Part shown: in pieces, positions 52,074-59,997 of the stretch
Layout of the letters: each line of letters opens with the position of its first letter
How positions within the stretch are numbered: the first letter of the stretch is position 1
Assembly: GCA_022574185.1 (NCBI GenBank)
Contig: JACZSM010000009.1
Location: 1 to 59,997 of the forward strand
Reading direction: 5' to 3'
Length of the DNA stretch: 59,997 nucleotides
From: Pseudomonadota bacterium
GTDB taxonomy: Bacteria > Pseudomonadota > Gammaproteobacteria > Steroidobacterales > Woeseiaceae
Made by a program: the position numbers and the translations under genes
Notes under the pieces: model-generated
Databases searched by the model: none
What the model was told of the DNA's origin: nothing
Seen by the model: only the letters and a program-made list of their open reading frames with translations

Positions 52074-54980
52074 TTATGAGCTATCAATGCCAAAAGTATC
52101 GTCCCAAACCTGACTGATGAACTCGCGCTCGCTCACGAAGTCATCCTTGTCGACAATTGACGGCCGATCGTCTAAAGACAGATGATGCAGTCTTAAGCGA
52201 TACATTCGATAGGTGTACTGCAAGCGTAGCGCAAGGTCGGGAGCAAGACAGCCTGCCGCTGCAAGTGAGTCAAGTTGACGCATGTTGTCCGAGTATTGAA
52301 TAACGGATCGGTGCGCGCGCGCATTTTTGAGTACGAGGTATTGAACGATGAACTCGATATCGCTTATGCCGCCGCTGCCCTGTTTGAGGTCGAATTGCTG
52401 TGCATCACTCTTATCGAGTTTCCCGCGCATGCGACGACGCATCGACATAACATCGTCGCACAGCGCCTCATGATGTACCCGGTCAGTTAGCGTATCCGCG
52501 CGAATTCGCTCGAATTCCCGCGCAATCTCAGCGTTGCCGGCGACAGGGCGCGCCCTGAGCAATGCCTGGTGCTCCCAGGTCCAGGCATTATCCTCCTGGT
52601 ACCGCTCGTAGGCATCGACACTGGTTACGAGCAGACCCGACTGACCATCGGGCCGCAATCTCGTATCCACTTCGTAAAGCAACCCGGAACCTGTTTGCAC
52701 TGTCAGAAGATGCACAAGACGACGCACCAGCCGCGTAAAAAACATCGAATTATCCAACCGTTTTTCGCCGTTCGTCATCTGCTTCTCGCCACGCGAATTA
52801 TGCAAAAACACAAGATCAAGATCTGATCCGTACGACAATTCGAGGCCGCCGAGCTTTCCGTAGGCAATGATGCCGAAGCCGGCCGTGTGCACGCCACCGT
52901 TCAATAGATATTCCGGCACACCATGCTTATTCGTCATGTCTTCCCAGACGACACTCAGCGCATGGTTCAATACTGCTTCGGCCAGATCGGTCAGACAATC
53001 GCTGACACGCATGATCGGCAAGCCTCCATAGAGATCAGCTAATGCGATGCGAAACTGACTGGAACGCTGAAACTGCCCGAGTATTTCAATCTGTGACTCA
53101 CCGTCATCGGTGCGTCTGGTATCCATTCGCTGTTGCAATTCGACATCAAGATCTTCCCGAGTCATTCGCGTCGAGTATATTCGCGGATCGAGCAACTCAT
53201 CGAGTAACATTGGATACCTTGCGATCTGACCAGCCACATATGCGCTACGCTCACAAAGGTTGACAAGTCGCTTCATGGCGTGAGCATTTTCGTTCAATAA
53301 CGCGATGTAAGCGCTGCGTCGCACCACTTTCTCGATGACCGCCAACGTTCGCCGTAATGCCAGCAGTGGTTCTGTGCTGTCTTTGAGCAATATCAGGAGT
53401 TCCGGTATAAACTTCCGCAGCCGTTGGCGCGACGGTACGTCGATCTGCTGCGTCGCCCGCATATTAGCGAACCCGGTAAGCGACAGCGCCAAGTCACTTG
53501 CGTCAACGAAGCCTTCCTTATCGAGAATATCTGTCCACTCCGCGGCCGATCCTGCCTTTCCCCAAAGATCTCTGAATTGCTTCTTGAGACGATCGACAAC
53601 CGCGTCGTCATTGCTGCGGAACGTAATTTTCTCGAACTGTCGCGTTACCCTACGTCGATGTGTTTCTAAAGTTTGCAACAACGAATCCCAATTCTGATAT
53701 CGCATCGCCAGACATAACCGCGCGCGGTCGATTTCATCAATAGGCAATTCATGTGTCTGTTGATCTCGAATTGCCTGAATGAAATTCTCGATTCGACGAA
53801 GAAATGCGTAGGCATCGAGAAGTTCCCTGGCATCCGCATTGCTCATGACATGGTGTCTGACGAGCCTCGGCAGCACTGTCTGCAACTCGCGTTCCTGCAA
53901 GTCGTGCTGCCGGCCGCCTCGTACTAGTTGTAACGATTGCACGATGAACTCAATTTCCCGAATACCGCCCGGTCCAAGCTTGATATTATCGGAGAGTTCG
54001 CGGCGCCTGACCTCAGCAACGATCAACGCCTGCATGTCACGCAATGATTCAAAGACACCGTAGTCGAGGTAGCGTCGATAGACGAATGGAGCGATTAGAT
54101 TTTTGTTGAGTTCGTTTGCGATCCTTGCCGGTGGCGCAGGACCGACGATGCGCGCCTTGATATAGGCATAACGCTCCCAGCTTCGACCATGCTGTAACAG
54201 ATAGGACTCCAGTGCCGCGAAGCTGACCACGGGCGGACCACTATCGCCAAATGGCCGCAAACGAGTATCGACTCGAAACACGAACCCGTCGCTGGTAACT
54301 TCGTCCAACAAACTAACTATGTATCGTGACCATCGTGTGAAATATTCCTGCGCACTCAACCGACGCTTACCATCGCTTTCTATACCATCCGAATACAAAA
54401 ACATAAGATCGATGTCGGAAGAGAAATTCAATTCATTGCCACCCAATTTTCCCATACCGAGAATAACGATCGGTACCGGCTCACCATCCTCATCGCAGAC
54501 GACGCCGTAACGATCATGGATCAGACGCCGCGCATAGCCGGCCACACCATCGAGAAGCCGATCTGCCAGTGTAGAAAGCGCAATGAGTGTTTCACGAAGT
54601 GACGCATTGCCCTCGATTTCCCGCCAGATAACCCGCAATAGATAGCGGTTGCGGAACTGTCGCAATTGTTGTTTGACCGTGTCGATAGATTGATCGCTGG
54701 CTGCGATCAATCTTGCGAAATCATCTAGCGTTGAAGATTGAGGCGGTTCTTGCAACGATTCTCGGTGCTCCTCAAGCCACGGCCACTCTTTAAGCGCCGT
54801 ACTCGCCGCAAAATCGCTGCAGGCAACGACACGGGTCAGCGGCGCAATCATGTCTTGTGGTATTTCGCGTCCCTTGTAAGCAGCGTCGTATCGTTCAAAC
54901 CAACGCAACGCAATACTCTGCAGGTTTTCGGGCAGCGATCTGATCGCTGCCAGTGACGTCGAGTTCAACGTGACTTCCAT
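52074..54980 (-). CDS. glnE: Bifunctional glutamine synthetase adenylyltransferase/deadenylase
   Basis: A 968-residue enzyme that attaches and removes AMP on glutamine synthetase in response to nitrogen state. Two nucleotidyltransferase domains are present: GMGKLGGNELNFSSDIDL near residue 180 (deadenylase half) and AYGKLGGLELSYGSDLDLVF near 710 (adenylyltransferase half). Each is followed by a helical domain (PGGIREIEFIVQSLQLVRGG, SGGISDIEFIVQYLVLKNAR). Both halves look intact and the length matches GlnE. It is upstream of the CHCC zinc-finger gene and downstream of the GGDEF-EAL gene on the same strand. Confidence 0.95.
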   Translation of the reverse strand: MEVTLNSTSLAAIRSLPENLQSIALRWFERYDAAYKGREIPQDMIAPLTRVVACSDFAASTALKEWPWLEEHRESLQEPPQSSTLDDFARLIAASDQSIDTVKQQLRQFRNRYLLRVIWREIEGNASLRETLIALSTLADRLLDGVAGYARRLIHDRYGVVCDEDGEPVPIVILGMGKLGGNELNFSSDIDLMFLYSDGIESDGKRRLSAQEYFTRWSRYIVSLLDEVTSDGFVFRVDTRLRPFGDSGPPVVSFAALESYLLQHGRSWERYAYIKARIVGPAPPARIANELNKNLIAPFVYRRYLDYGVFESLRDMQALIVAEVRRRELSDNIKLGPGGIREIEFIVQSLQLVRGGRQHDLQERELQTVLPRLVRHHVMSNADARELLDAYAFLRRIENFIQAIRDQQTHELPIDEIDRARLCLAMRYQNWDSLLQTLETHRRRVTRQFEKITFRSNDDAVVDRLKKQFRDLWGKAGSAAEWTDILDKEGFVDASDLALSLTGFANMRATQQIDVPSRQRLRKFIPELLILLKDSTEPLLALRRTLAVIEKVVRRSAYIALLNENAHAMKRLVNLCERSAYVAGQIARYPMLLDELLDPRIYSTRMTREDLDVELQQRMDTRRTDDGESQIEILGQFQRSSQFRIALADLYGGLPIMRVSDCLTDLAEAVLNHALSVVWEDMTNKHGVPEYLLNGGVHTAGFGIIAYGKLGGLELSYGSDLDLVFLHNSRGEKQMTNGEKRLDNSMFFTRLVRRLVHLLTVQTGSGLLYEVDTRLRPDGQSGLLVTSVDAYERYQEDNAWTWEHQALLRARPVAGNAEIAREFERIRADTLTDRVHHEALCDDVMSMRRRMRGKLDKSDAQQFDLKQGSGGISDIEFIVQYLVLKNARAHRSVIQYSDNMRQLDSLAAAGCLAPDLALRLQYTYRMYRLRLHHLSLDDRPSIVDKDDFVSEREFISQVWDDTFGIDSS

Positions 54981-55043
54981 GCCGGGAATTCTAACAGTCC
55001 GACGCAGTGTCTCACATTGTCGCCATTCTCGGACAGCGGTGTT

Positions 55044-57260
55044 CTAGGCGGTTCCGGAGCGCACGTTTTCCGATAGTTGTTGCAGCGCATCATCGAGGGG
55101 AATGGGCCGCCCAATCGAGTGGCCCTGAGCGTAATCAACACCGAGTTCAGTGAGCAACTTGCGTGTCTTTACAGACCCGACGTACTCAGCCACCGTCTCA
55201 AGTCCAAGTACCTTGGCAACCTGGGTAATTGCCGCCACCATCGATTCCGAGATCCGGTTGTCGGTGATATCGCGAATAAAAGCACCATCGATCTTGAGTG
55301 TATCGACGTTGAAGTCTTTTAGATAAGCGAATGAACTCAATCCGACACCAAAGTCATCCAGCGATATCCGGCAACCACGCTTGCGCAACTCATCAATGAA
55401 TAATTGAGCTTTTTTCAGGTTAGAAATGGCCGCCGATTCAGTAACTTCAAAACACAGCCTCTCCGCTGGAATTCCGCTTACTCTGATTTCTTCGTCAATA
55501 AACTCAAGAATGTCATCATCACTCAGTGATTGCCCCGACAGATTTATCGAGAAAATGGCTTGTGCTGCGTTAACACACTCGGCCTGCGACGCGAGTTTCG
55601 CAATCGTCGCCGACGTCACCCAACGGTCAATCTGCGGCATCAAACGGTATCGCTCGGCCGCCGAGAACAGTGCTTTTGTCGGTACGTGGTTGCCTTCGCT
55701 GTCTCGCATGCGCAAGAGAACCTCGAATCGTGGTTGACCTTCAGTATTCTTGAGACTGACTATCGGTTGTGCCAGCAGCTCGAATCCTTCGTCGTCCAGT
55801 GCCTGCTGAATATCCGTCACGAGTTGCATGTCGTCGTGGCGACGAATAATGCTCAGGTTATTCTCGTCATAGACTTCAATACGATCGCGGCCATGATCTT
55901 TTGCCGCTTCGCATGCCATGCGCGCCGTTGTCAGGGCACTGCCATCGTCTCCGGAGTGAATGTTGAACTCGGCAATGCCGATACTCATCGTAATTTGCAA
56001 CGACTTGTCGCCCTCGAGGTAGCGCAGGGACTGACCACTGTCGCGAATTTGATGCGCAAGTTGCAACGCGGTATCGCTATCCGAATGAGTCAGTAGTATG
56101 CAAAAATCGTCACCAGTTAATCGTGACACTACAGCATTTCTCGATAAATCTGCGTCGAGCAATCGTGCAAATCGCGTGATGACAATGTTACCGGCTTCTC
56201 GACCAAATGTATCATTGACGAGTTGCAGATTGTCCAGATCCAAATAGATAAGCTGATGCATGTCCGCAGGACCGGTCAGCGATTTCGACGATTCAATCAG
56301 CTGCGCCTCGAATCCGGATCGGTTCATTAACCCGGTCATGGCATCGAATGAACGCTCAATCACGAATTCTACTTTGCGAACAATGTGCGCCATGAAGCGC
56401 CGCTCAGCTTTCGTAAACGACTTGTCTTCCACACGACCGAGCAATGCAAGAACGCCTTCGAGGTTGCCATGCCTGTCCGCAAGCGGGCATAGCAACGTTT
56501 GATATCCTTGCTCACCGATGTTTTTGGCGCCATCGATGCCCGGGATCTCGAACACAACCGGCTTGCGCTCTCCCTCGAGTCTCGGCATCAATTGCTCAAT
56601 CAAATAGCGGTCGAGAACTTTGCGCTTGACGTTTTTCCAGCTCGAATGAGTGGCGCTGATGCGAATTCGTTTAGCCGGTATCAGTAATACGCTATAAGCG
56701 ATACCAAGGAATCGACCACTTTGCCCAACGAGTTGAGCAAGCCCCGCATGACTGTGCAACATGCCGTGAATTTTCTCATCGACTTCATAGATGAGTGACA
56801 ATTCTTTCTTTATATCGTCGACAATCCCGTTTGCGTCCCGAAGTTGCTGACTCTGGAGCAGCCCTTCGCCGATTACATCTACAGCTGGCAGCAGAATATT
56901 CGCGAGTATATTCGGATTGAATGATGATGCCTTGCCGGCATTACGTGAGAACACCACAACGAGCAAGCCCAGTCTCGTATCCTTGTCACCACACACCGGA
57001 AGAACAAGTAGTGTGCGACCTGAGGTCAATGTTCGTCTAAAACAATCGCCGTCGGAATTCAGCTCAGTAATTATTTCGTCGGGAAGGTCGGCAATGAAGT
57101 TATCGATTTCGTAATCGTCAGCTCCGTCACTGCTCCATACACACTGGCGATTTTCATCGTAGAAACAGAAACATTGCGCCCTTGGGACGAGCGAGTGCAG
57201 CAGGTTCTTGGCCTTGCCGATGTTTTTTTTTGTTTGCAGGTTGTGCAGATCTGCTGACAA
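55044..57260 (-). CDS. GAF-GGDEF-EAL protein, probable c-di-GMP phosphodiesterase
   Basis: A 738-residue cytoplasmic signalling protein. The N-terminal ~150 residues are unassigned, a GAF-like domain covers about 165-310. The GGDEF domain (about 315-470) has the degenerate active-site motif TGDDF in place of GGDEF. The EAL domain (about 490-735) has EVLLR, INLSGQS, FEVTESA, LDDFGVGLSSF, LKIDGAFI and ETVAEYV, so all metal-binding and catalytic acids appear kept. I infer c-di-GMP breakdown with a regulatory or inactive cyclase half. Start is TTG with AAAGGGGG upstream. Twitching genes in the window make a link to surface behaviour plausible. Confidence 0.85.
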   Translation of the reverse strand: MSADLHNLQTKKNIGKAKNLLHSLVPRAQCFCFYDENRQCVWSSDGADDYEIDNFIADLPDEIITELNSDGDCFRRTLTSGRTLLVLPVCGDKDTRLGLLVVVFSRNAGKASSFNPNILANILLPAVDVIGEGLLQSQQLRDANGIVDDIKKELSLIYEVDEKIHGMLHSHAGLAQLVGQSGRFLGIAYSVLLIPAKRIRISATHSSWKNVKRKVLDRYLIEQLMPRLEGERKPVVFEIPGIDGAKNIGEQGYQTLLCPLADRHGNLEGVLALLGRVEDKSFTKAERRFMAHIVRKVEFVIERSFDAMTGLMNRSGFEAQLIESSKSLTGPADMHQLIYLDLDNLQLVNDTFGREAGNIVITRFARLLDADLSRNAVVSRLTGDDFCILLTHSDSDTALQLAHQIRDSGQSLRYLEGDKSLQITMSIGIAEFNIHSGDDGSALTTARMACEAAKDHGRDRIEVYDENNLSIIRRHDDMQLVTDIQQALDDEGFELLAQPIVSLKNTEGQPRFEVLLRMRDSEGNHVPTKALFSAAERYRLMPQIDRWVTSATIAKLASQAECVNAAQAIFSINLSGQSLSDDDILEFIDEEIRVSGIPAERLCFEVTESAAISNLKKAQLFIDELRKRGCRISLDDFGVGLSSFAYLKDFNVDTLKIDGAFIRDITDNRISESMVAAITQVAKVLGLETVAEYVGSVKTRKLLTELGVDYAQGHSIGRPIPLDDALQQLSENVRSGTA

Positions 57261-57384
57261 CGCTGGCCCCCTTTATCGGCGGTGTGCCGGGAATGCCACA
57301 CGATGCCAGCTGGCCACTAATTTCGCTGTGACTTAGGTCTCATGTGAAACGATTTTTTACCAAAGATTCAGTACTTTAGGTAAA

Positions 57385-58338
57385 TCAGAGCGATGCCAGC
57401 CAGTCGTCGTCCGACCCCTCGTTGACGCCTTCGAAAAGTGGTGTCGACAAATACCGTTCACCCGTATCCGGCAACATCGCGAGTATGACCGAGCCATCCG
57501 GCGCTTTTTCGGCTACATCGAGGGCGGTCGCGAGCGTTGCACCCGACGAAATACCCGCGAAAATTCCTTCCTTGACCGCCAATTCTCGTGCTACCTCGAT
57601 CGCACGATTGTCGCTGACCGACATCAATTCGTCGTAGATGTCCCGATCAAGGACCTCGGGTATGAAGTCCGGCGTCCAGCCCTGAATCTTGTGTGGACTC
57701 CATTCACTTCCGGCAAGCAATGCCGCAGCGTCAGGCTCCGTTGCCACAATGGTCACGTCGGGCCTGGCCGCCTTGATGACCCTTCCCGCACCGGTCATCG
57801 TGCCGCCGGTCCCATAGCCGGTTACCCAGTAGTCGAGGCGCCGATCCGCGAAATCGCACAGTATTTCGGGACCCGTCGTGCTGGCGTGATAATCGGGATT
57901 AGCCGGATTCTCGAACTGGCGCGCCAGGAACCAGCCGTGTTTTTCCGCGAGTTCTTCGGCTCTCCTGACCATGCCAGTACCGCGCTCAGCGGCCGGCGTC
58001 AATATGACCTTTGCACCCAACCCACGCATGATCATGCGACGTTCAATTGAAAACGAATCGGCCATGGTTGCAACGAACGGATGTCCTGTGGCTGCGCACA
58101 CCATGGCGAGCGAGATACCCGTATTGCCAGATGTTGCTTCGACGACGGTCTGTCCGGGTTGCAGCTGCTTTTTTTGCAAAGCGTCGTTAATGATAGCGAA
58201 TGCGAGGCGATCTTTTACCGACGCCAATGGGTTGAATGATTCAACTTTGACATATATCTCCACATTTTCAGGGCCCATGCGGTTCACTCGCACCACAGGC
58301 GTGTTGCCGATAGTTTGCAAAATGTTGTCGTAGATCAT
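57385..58338 (-). CDS. cysK: O-acetylserine sulfhydrylase (cysteine synthase)
   Basis: A 317-residue PLP enzyme making cysteine from O-acetylserine and sulfide. The PLP Lys lies in FNPLASVKDRLA, the phosphate-binding loop is TSGNTGIS, and GTGGTMTGAGRV and ISSGATLATAL are typical. The PLASVKDR form is CysK-like rather than CysM-like. GGGG lies about 9 bases before the ATG. It is divergent from the cysB-type regulator across 369 bases, so the regulator probably controls it. Confidence 0.93.
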   Translation of the reverse strand: MIYDNILQTIGNTPVVRVNRMGPENVEIYVKVESFNPLASVKDRLAFAIINDALQKKQLQPGQTVVEATSGNTGISLAMVCAATGHPFVATMADSFSIERRMIMRGLGAKVILTPAAERGTGMVRRAEELAEKHGWFLARQFENPANPDYHASTTGPEILCDFADRRLDYWVTGYGTGGTMTGAGRVIKAARPDVTIVATEPDAAALLAGSEWSPHKIQGWTPDFIPEVLDRDIYDELMSVSDNRAIEVARELAVKEGIFAGISSGATLATALDVAEKAPDGSVILAMLPDTGERYLSTPLFEGVNEGSDDDWLASL

Positions 58339-58707
58339 GCCGCTTCCCCAAATCAGTTATTCGTCAGCTAAATGAGACTATCACGCTTTTTTTGCTGATT
58401 AATTTTTGTCTCTTTTGTAACTATCATTACATCGGCTCGCCGAATCACGTGATCGCCCTTTTGGTTCAGCTGCGCACCGTAGCAACTGGTCGGTCCAGCG
58501 TAGCAGGGAGCCGCCCTGGAGGGTGCGGCAACCCTATCAAATGGCGGAATTTTTTCTCCTATAACCTGGCGTTATATGGACGAGCCCGGTCTGATGGTCT
58601 GGCGTCTGCAGCGACTGCTGCAACTTGTTTGTGAATAATGACCGTGAATGCAACGATCGCGCCCATTCGTGGTCACATAAAGAGACCGCGGGGGCTAAAT
58701 TTCAGGC
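58339..58707. promoter_or_regulatory. cysK/cysB intergenic control region
   Basis: A 369-base divergent promoter region. The cysK side is A/T-rich (58380-58435), as expected for CysB-controlled promoters, which often lack a good -35. The middle holds the structured element at 58511-58555. I could not place precise CysB sites. Confidence 0.5.
58511..58555 (+). ncRNA. Nested hairpin with T-run: small RNA 3' end or attenuator
   Basis: CCGCC (58511-58515) pairs with GGCGG (58543-58547). Between them AGGGT (58520-58524) pairs with ACCCT (58531-58535) around a GCGGCA loop. AA and TTTTTT (58550-58555) follow. This is an intrinsic-terminator layout, yet the next plus-strand gene begins 150 bases later. 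It may end a short RNA starting near 58430 or act as an attenuator in the cysB-type gene's leader. Confidence 0.45.
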
Positions 58708-59718
58708 ATGAAATTACAACAACTGAAATATCTGCTTGCTATCGTTGATAACGGGCTGAATATAACGGCGGCAGCGGACAGGCTATACACGTCTCAGCCT
58801 GGTGTCAGCAAACAATTAAAGTTGCTGGAGCAGGAACTCGGGCTGCAGCTATTTTTGCGCAAGGGCAAGAGTCTGGGCGGTATCACTGCGGCAGGTGAAC
58901 AGGTCATCGCTCGCGCTCGCCTGATCATGCTTGAGGTTGATAATATTCGAAGCCTCGCATCCGACTACTATCATGAAGAAGAAGGAACGCTGTCGATCGC
59001 AACAACGCATACGCAAGCTCGCTACGTCTTGCCGGACGTCATCCGTGAGTTTCGCGTTCGTTATCCAAAGGTCACTTTAAATCTGCACCAGGGTACATCC
59101 GAGCAGATCGCGGACATGGTTGCTGCCAAAGAAATCGATTTCGCAATTGCGACAGGTTCACTCGAACTGTTCAGTGACCTTCTGATTGTTCCAAGTTACC
59201 ACTGGAATCGTAAGATCATCGTACCGAAGGACCACAAACTCGCAGAACTGGATCATAAGTTAACGTTGCACGATCTCGTCGAGTATCCACTCGTCACTTA
59301 CGTGTTCAGTTTTGGCGGGCAATCTTCGTTAAAGGGCGCATTCACCGAACTGGGACTCACTCCCGATGTCGTGTTTACCGCCCGCGATGCCGATGTGATC
59401 AGGACATATGTCCGTATGGGGCTGGGTGTGGGAATCGTCGCCAGCATGGCAGAAGACAGTGACGACCAGAAAGACATGATAACGATCGAAGCTGACGGCT
59501 TATTCCCCCAGAGCACGACCTGGATCGGATTTCGCAAGGACATGGTCTTGCGTCGCTACATGCTGGACTTCGTGCAATTGTTCTCGCCACATATCACGGC
59601 AGAGCAACTCGAACAAACCCGTCACGTCCGCACACAGTCGGAAATCGATGATTTATTTCGCGACGCCGATCTGCCTGTGCGCGGTGGATGCTCCGGCAAC
59701 GTTACCAAAGCCGCCTAG
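58708..59718 (+). CDS. cysB: LysR-type regulator CysB
   Basis: A 336-residue LysR-family regulator. The N-terminal HTH reads MKLQQLKYLLAIVDNGLNIT with TSQPGVSKQLKLLEQELG. The ligand domain has the CysB/Cbl hallmarks TTHTQARYVLPDVI, HQGTSEQIADMV and TYVFSFGGQSSL, with the Thr/Gln sites that bind O-acetylserine or sulfate. CysB activates sulfate assimilation and cysteine synthesis genes, here probably including divergent cysK. The C-terminal extension past residue 300 is longer than in many relatives. Confidence 0.93.
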   Translation: MKLQQLKYLLAIVDNGLNITAAADRLYTSQPGVSKQLKLLEQELGLQLFLRKGKSLGGITAAGEQVIARARLIMLEVDNIRSLASDYYHEEEGTLSIATTHTQARYVLPDVIREFRVRYPKVTLNLHQGTSEQIADMVAAKEIDFAIATGSLELFSDLLIVPSYHWNRKIIVPKDHKLAELDHKLTLHDLVEYPLVTYVFSFGGQSSLKGAFTELGLTPDVVFTARDADVIRTYVRMGLGVGIVASMAEDSDDQKDMITIEADGLFPQSTTWIGFRKDMVLRRYMLDFVQLFSPHITAEQLEQTRHVRTQSEIDDLFRDADLPVRGGCSGNVTKAA

Positions 59719-59732
59719 CGGAGACAGTTCGG

Positions 59733-59997
59733 TCAGTAAATGCGAATGCCACCGTGTCGTCGGCGGCTGCGCTGATCAACCCACCACAGGCCGAACAAGA
59801 ATCCGCCAACCAGGCAGACACCGAGCGCACCTGCAACCCACTGCAACGGCAGGCTGTATTTATACTGCGACTGACGACCACGCAAGCCGACGTTCTGCGT
59901 GTCGAGCTGCGTGATTCGGGCCTGAGCGCCAACGAGGTTTTCTTTCAATTCGGCTACCTCGTGCTCAAGCGACGCCATTGTCGCCGCTGGCCCCGCA
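59733..59997 (-). CDS. 3' end of a probable SH3-domain membrane protein (5' end outside window)
   Basis: The minus strand encodes about 87 residues up to the window edge, where the frame is still open. A coiled-coil stretch (SLEHEVAELKENLVGAQARI) leads to one membrane helix (WVAGALGVCLVGGFLFGLWW) and a basic tail (RSRRRHGG). This layout matches the C-terminus of TIGR04211/YgiM-like proteins, whose N-terminal SH3 domain would lie outside. An in-frame ATG at 59978 could make a small protein of 81 residues instead. It converges with cysB. Confidence 0.5.
   Translation of the reverse strand, partial: AGPAATMASLEHEVAELKENLVGAQARITQLDTQNVGLRGRQSQYKYSLPLQWVAGALGVCLVGGFLFGLWWVDQRSRRRHGGIRIY

Noticed and set aside
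1..59997. tRNA or rRNA genes, prophage, CRISPR or known defence systems
   Set aside because: Intergenic regions were scanned by eye for cloverleaf ends, rRNA conserved blocks, repeat-spacer patterns and hallmark proteins. None was found, though an unaided reading could miss a diverged tRNA.

Overview
This window is chromosomal DNA of a gammaproteobacterium. Two gene neighbourhoods match the order known from Pseudomonas-like bacteria: pilGHIJ-chpA-chpC beside gshB-tonB-yqgE-ruvX-pyrB, and pilT-pilU beside yggS-proC-yggT-yggU. A Kdo kinase, a lipid A acyltransferase, GlnE, HtpG, PpnN and several lipoproteins fit a Gram-negative cell. TolB/TPR membrane proteins of the kind seen at 2.4-4.6 kb are abundant in marine lineages such as Woeseiaceae; that placement is inference.

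Layout. 0-5.5 kb is a rearranged accessory patch: the right end of an IS3-type element, a broken C-terminal copy of a TPR gene fused to the first third of a membrane-protein gene, a metallo-beta-lactamase-fold hydrolase, the intact TPR gene and an unknown lipoprotein. 5.5-11 kb is a vitamin B12 region: BtuD-like ATPase, an inositol-phosphatase-family enzyme, a promoter and cobalamin riboswitch, btuB, a PduO-type adenosyltransferase, and btuF at the end of an ampD-ampE operon. rsmE (12.5-13.3 kb) carries two apparent frameshifts. 13.3-22.6 kb is the Chp chemosensory system for type IV pili (chpC, chpA, pilJ, pilI, pilH, pilG), without pilK or chpB. 22.8-28.8 kb runs the other way: gshB, apbE, tonB, yqgE, ruvX, pyrB, pyrK. 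28.8-32.1 kb holds three PilT-family retraction ATPases.

32.2-40.5 kb has yggS-proC-yggT-yggU, a DUF4426 lipoprotein, a divergent HU-family protein, a hydrolase, ornithine aminotransferase, a coiled-coil/HhH membrane protein, an OmpA-family protein, an FKBP isomerase and msrB. 40.5-51.3 kb has htpG, small unknown genes, ppnN, an L,D-transpeptidase-fold protein, a membrane protein, a LysM lytic transglycosylase, an exported M14-like metallohydrolase, lpxL and kdkA. After an A/T-rich gap come a CHCC zinc-finger protein, glnE, a GGDEF-EAL protein, cysK, a cysB-type regulator and the 3' end of a probable SH3-domain membrane protein.

The clearest theme is twitching motility: sensor PilJ, adaptor PilI, kinase ChpA, regulators PilG/PilH, a TonB3-like protein and three retraction ATPases in one 20-kb block. 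I see no CRISPR array, tRNA, rRNA, prophage or recognisable defence system, and no strong case for a wholly new system. The best leads are the non-standard pilH start, the rsmE frameshifts, the third retraction ATPase, several structured non-coding elements and the chimeric junction near position 794.
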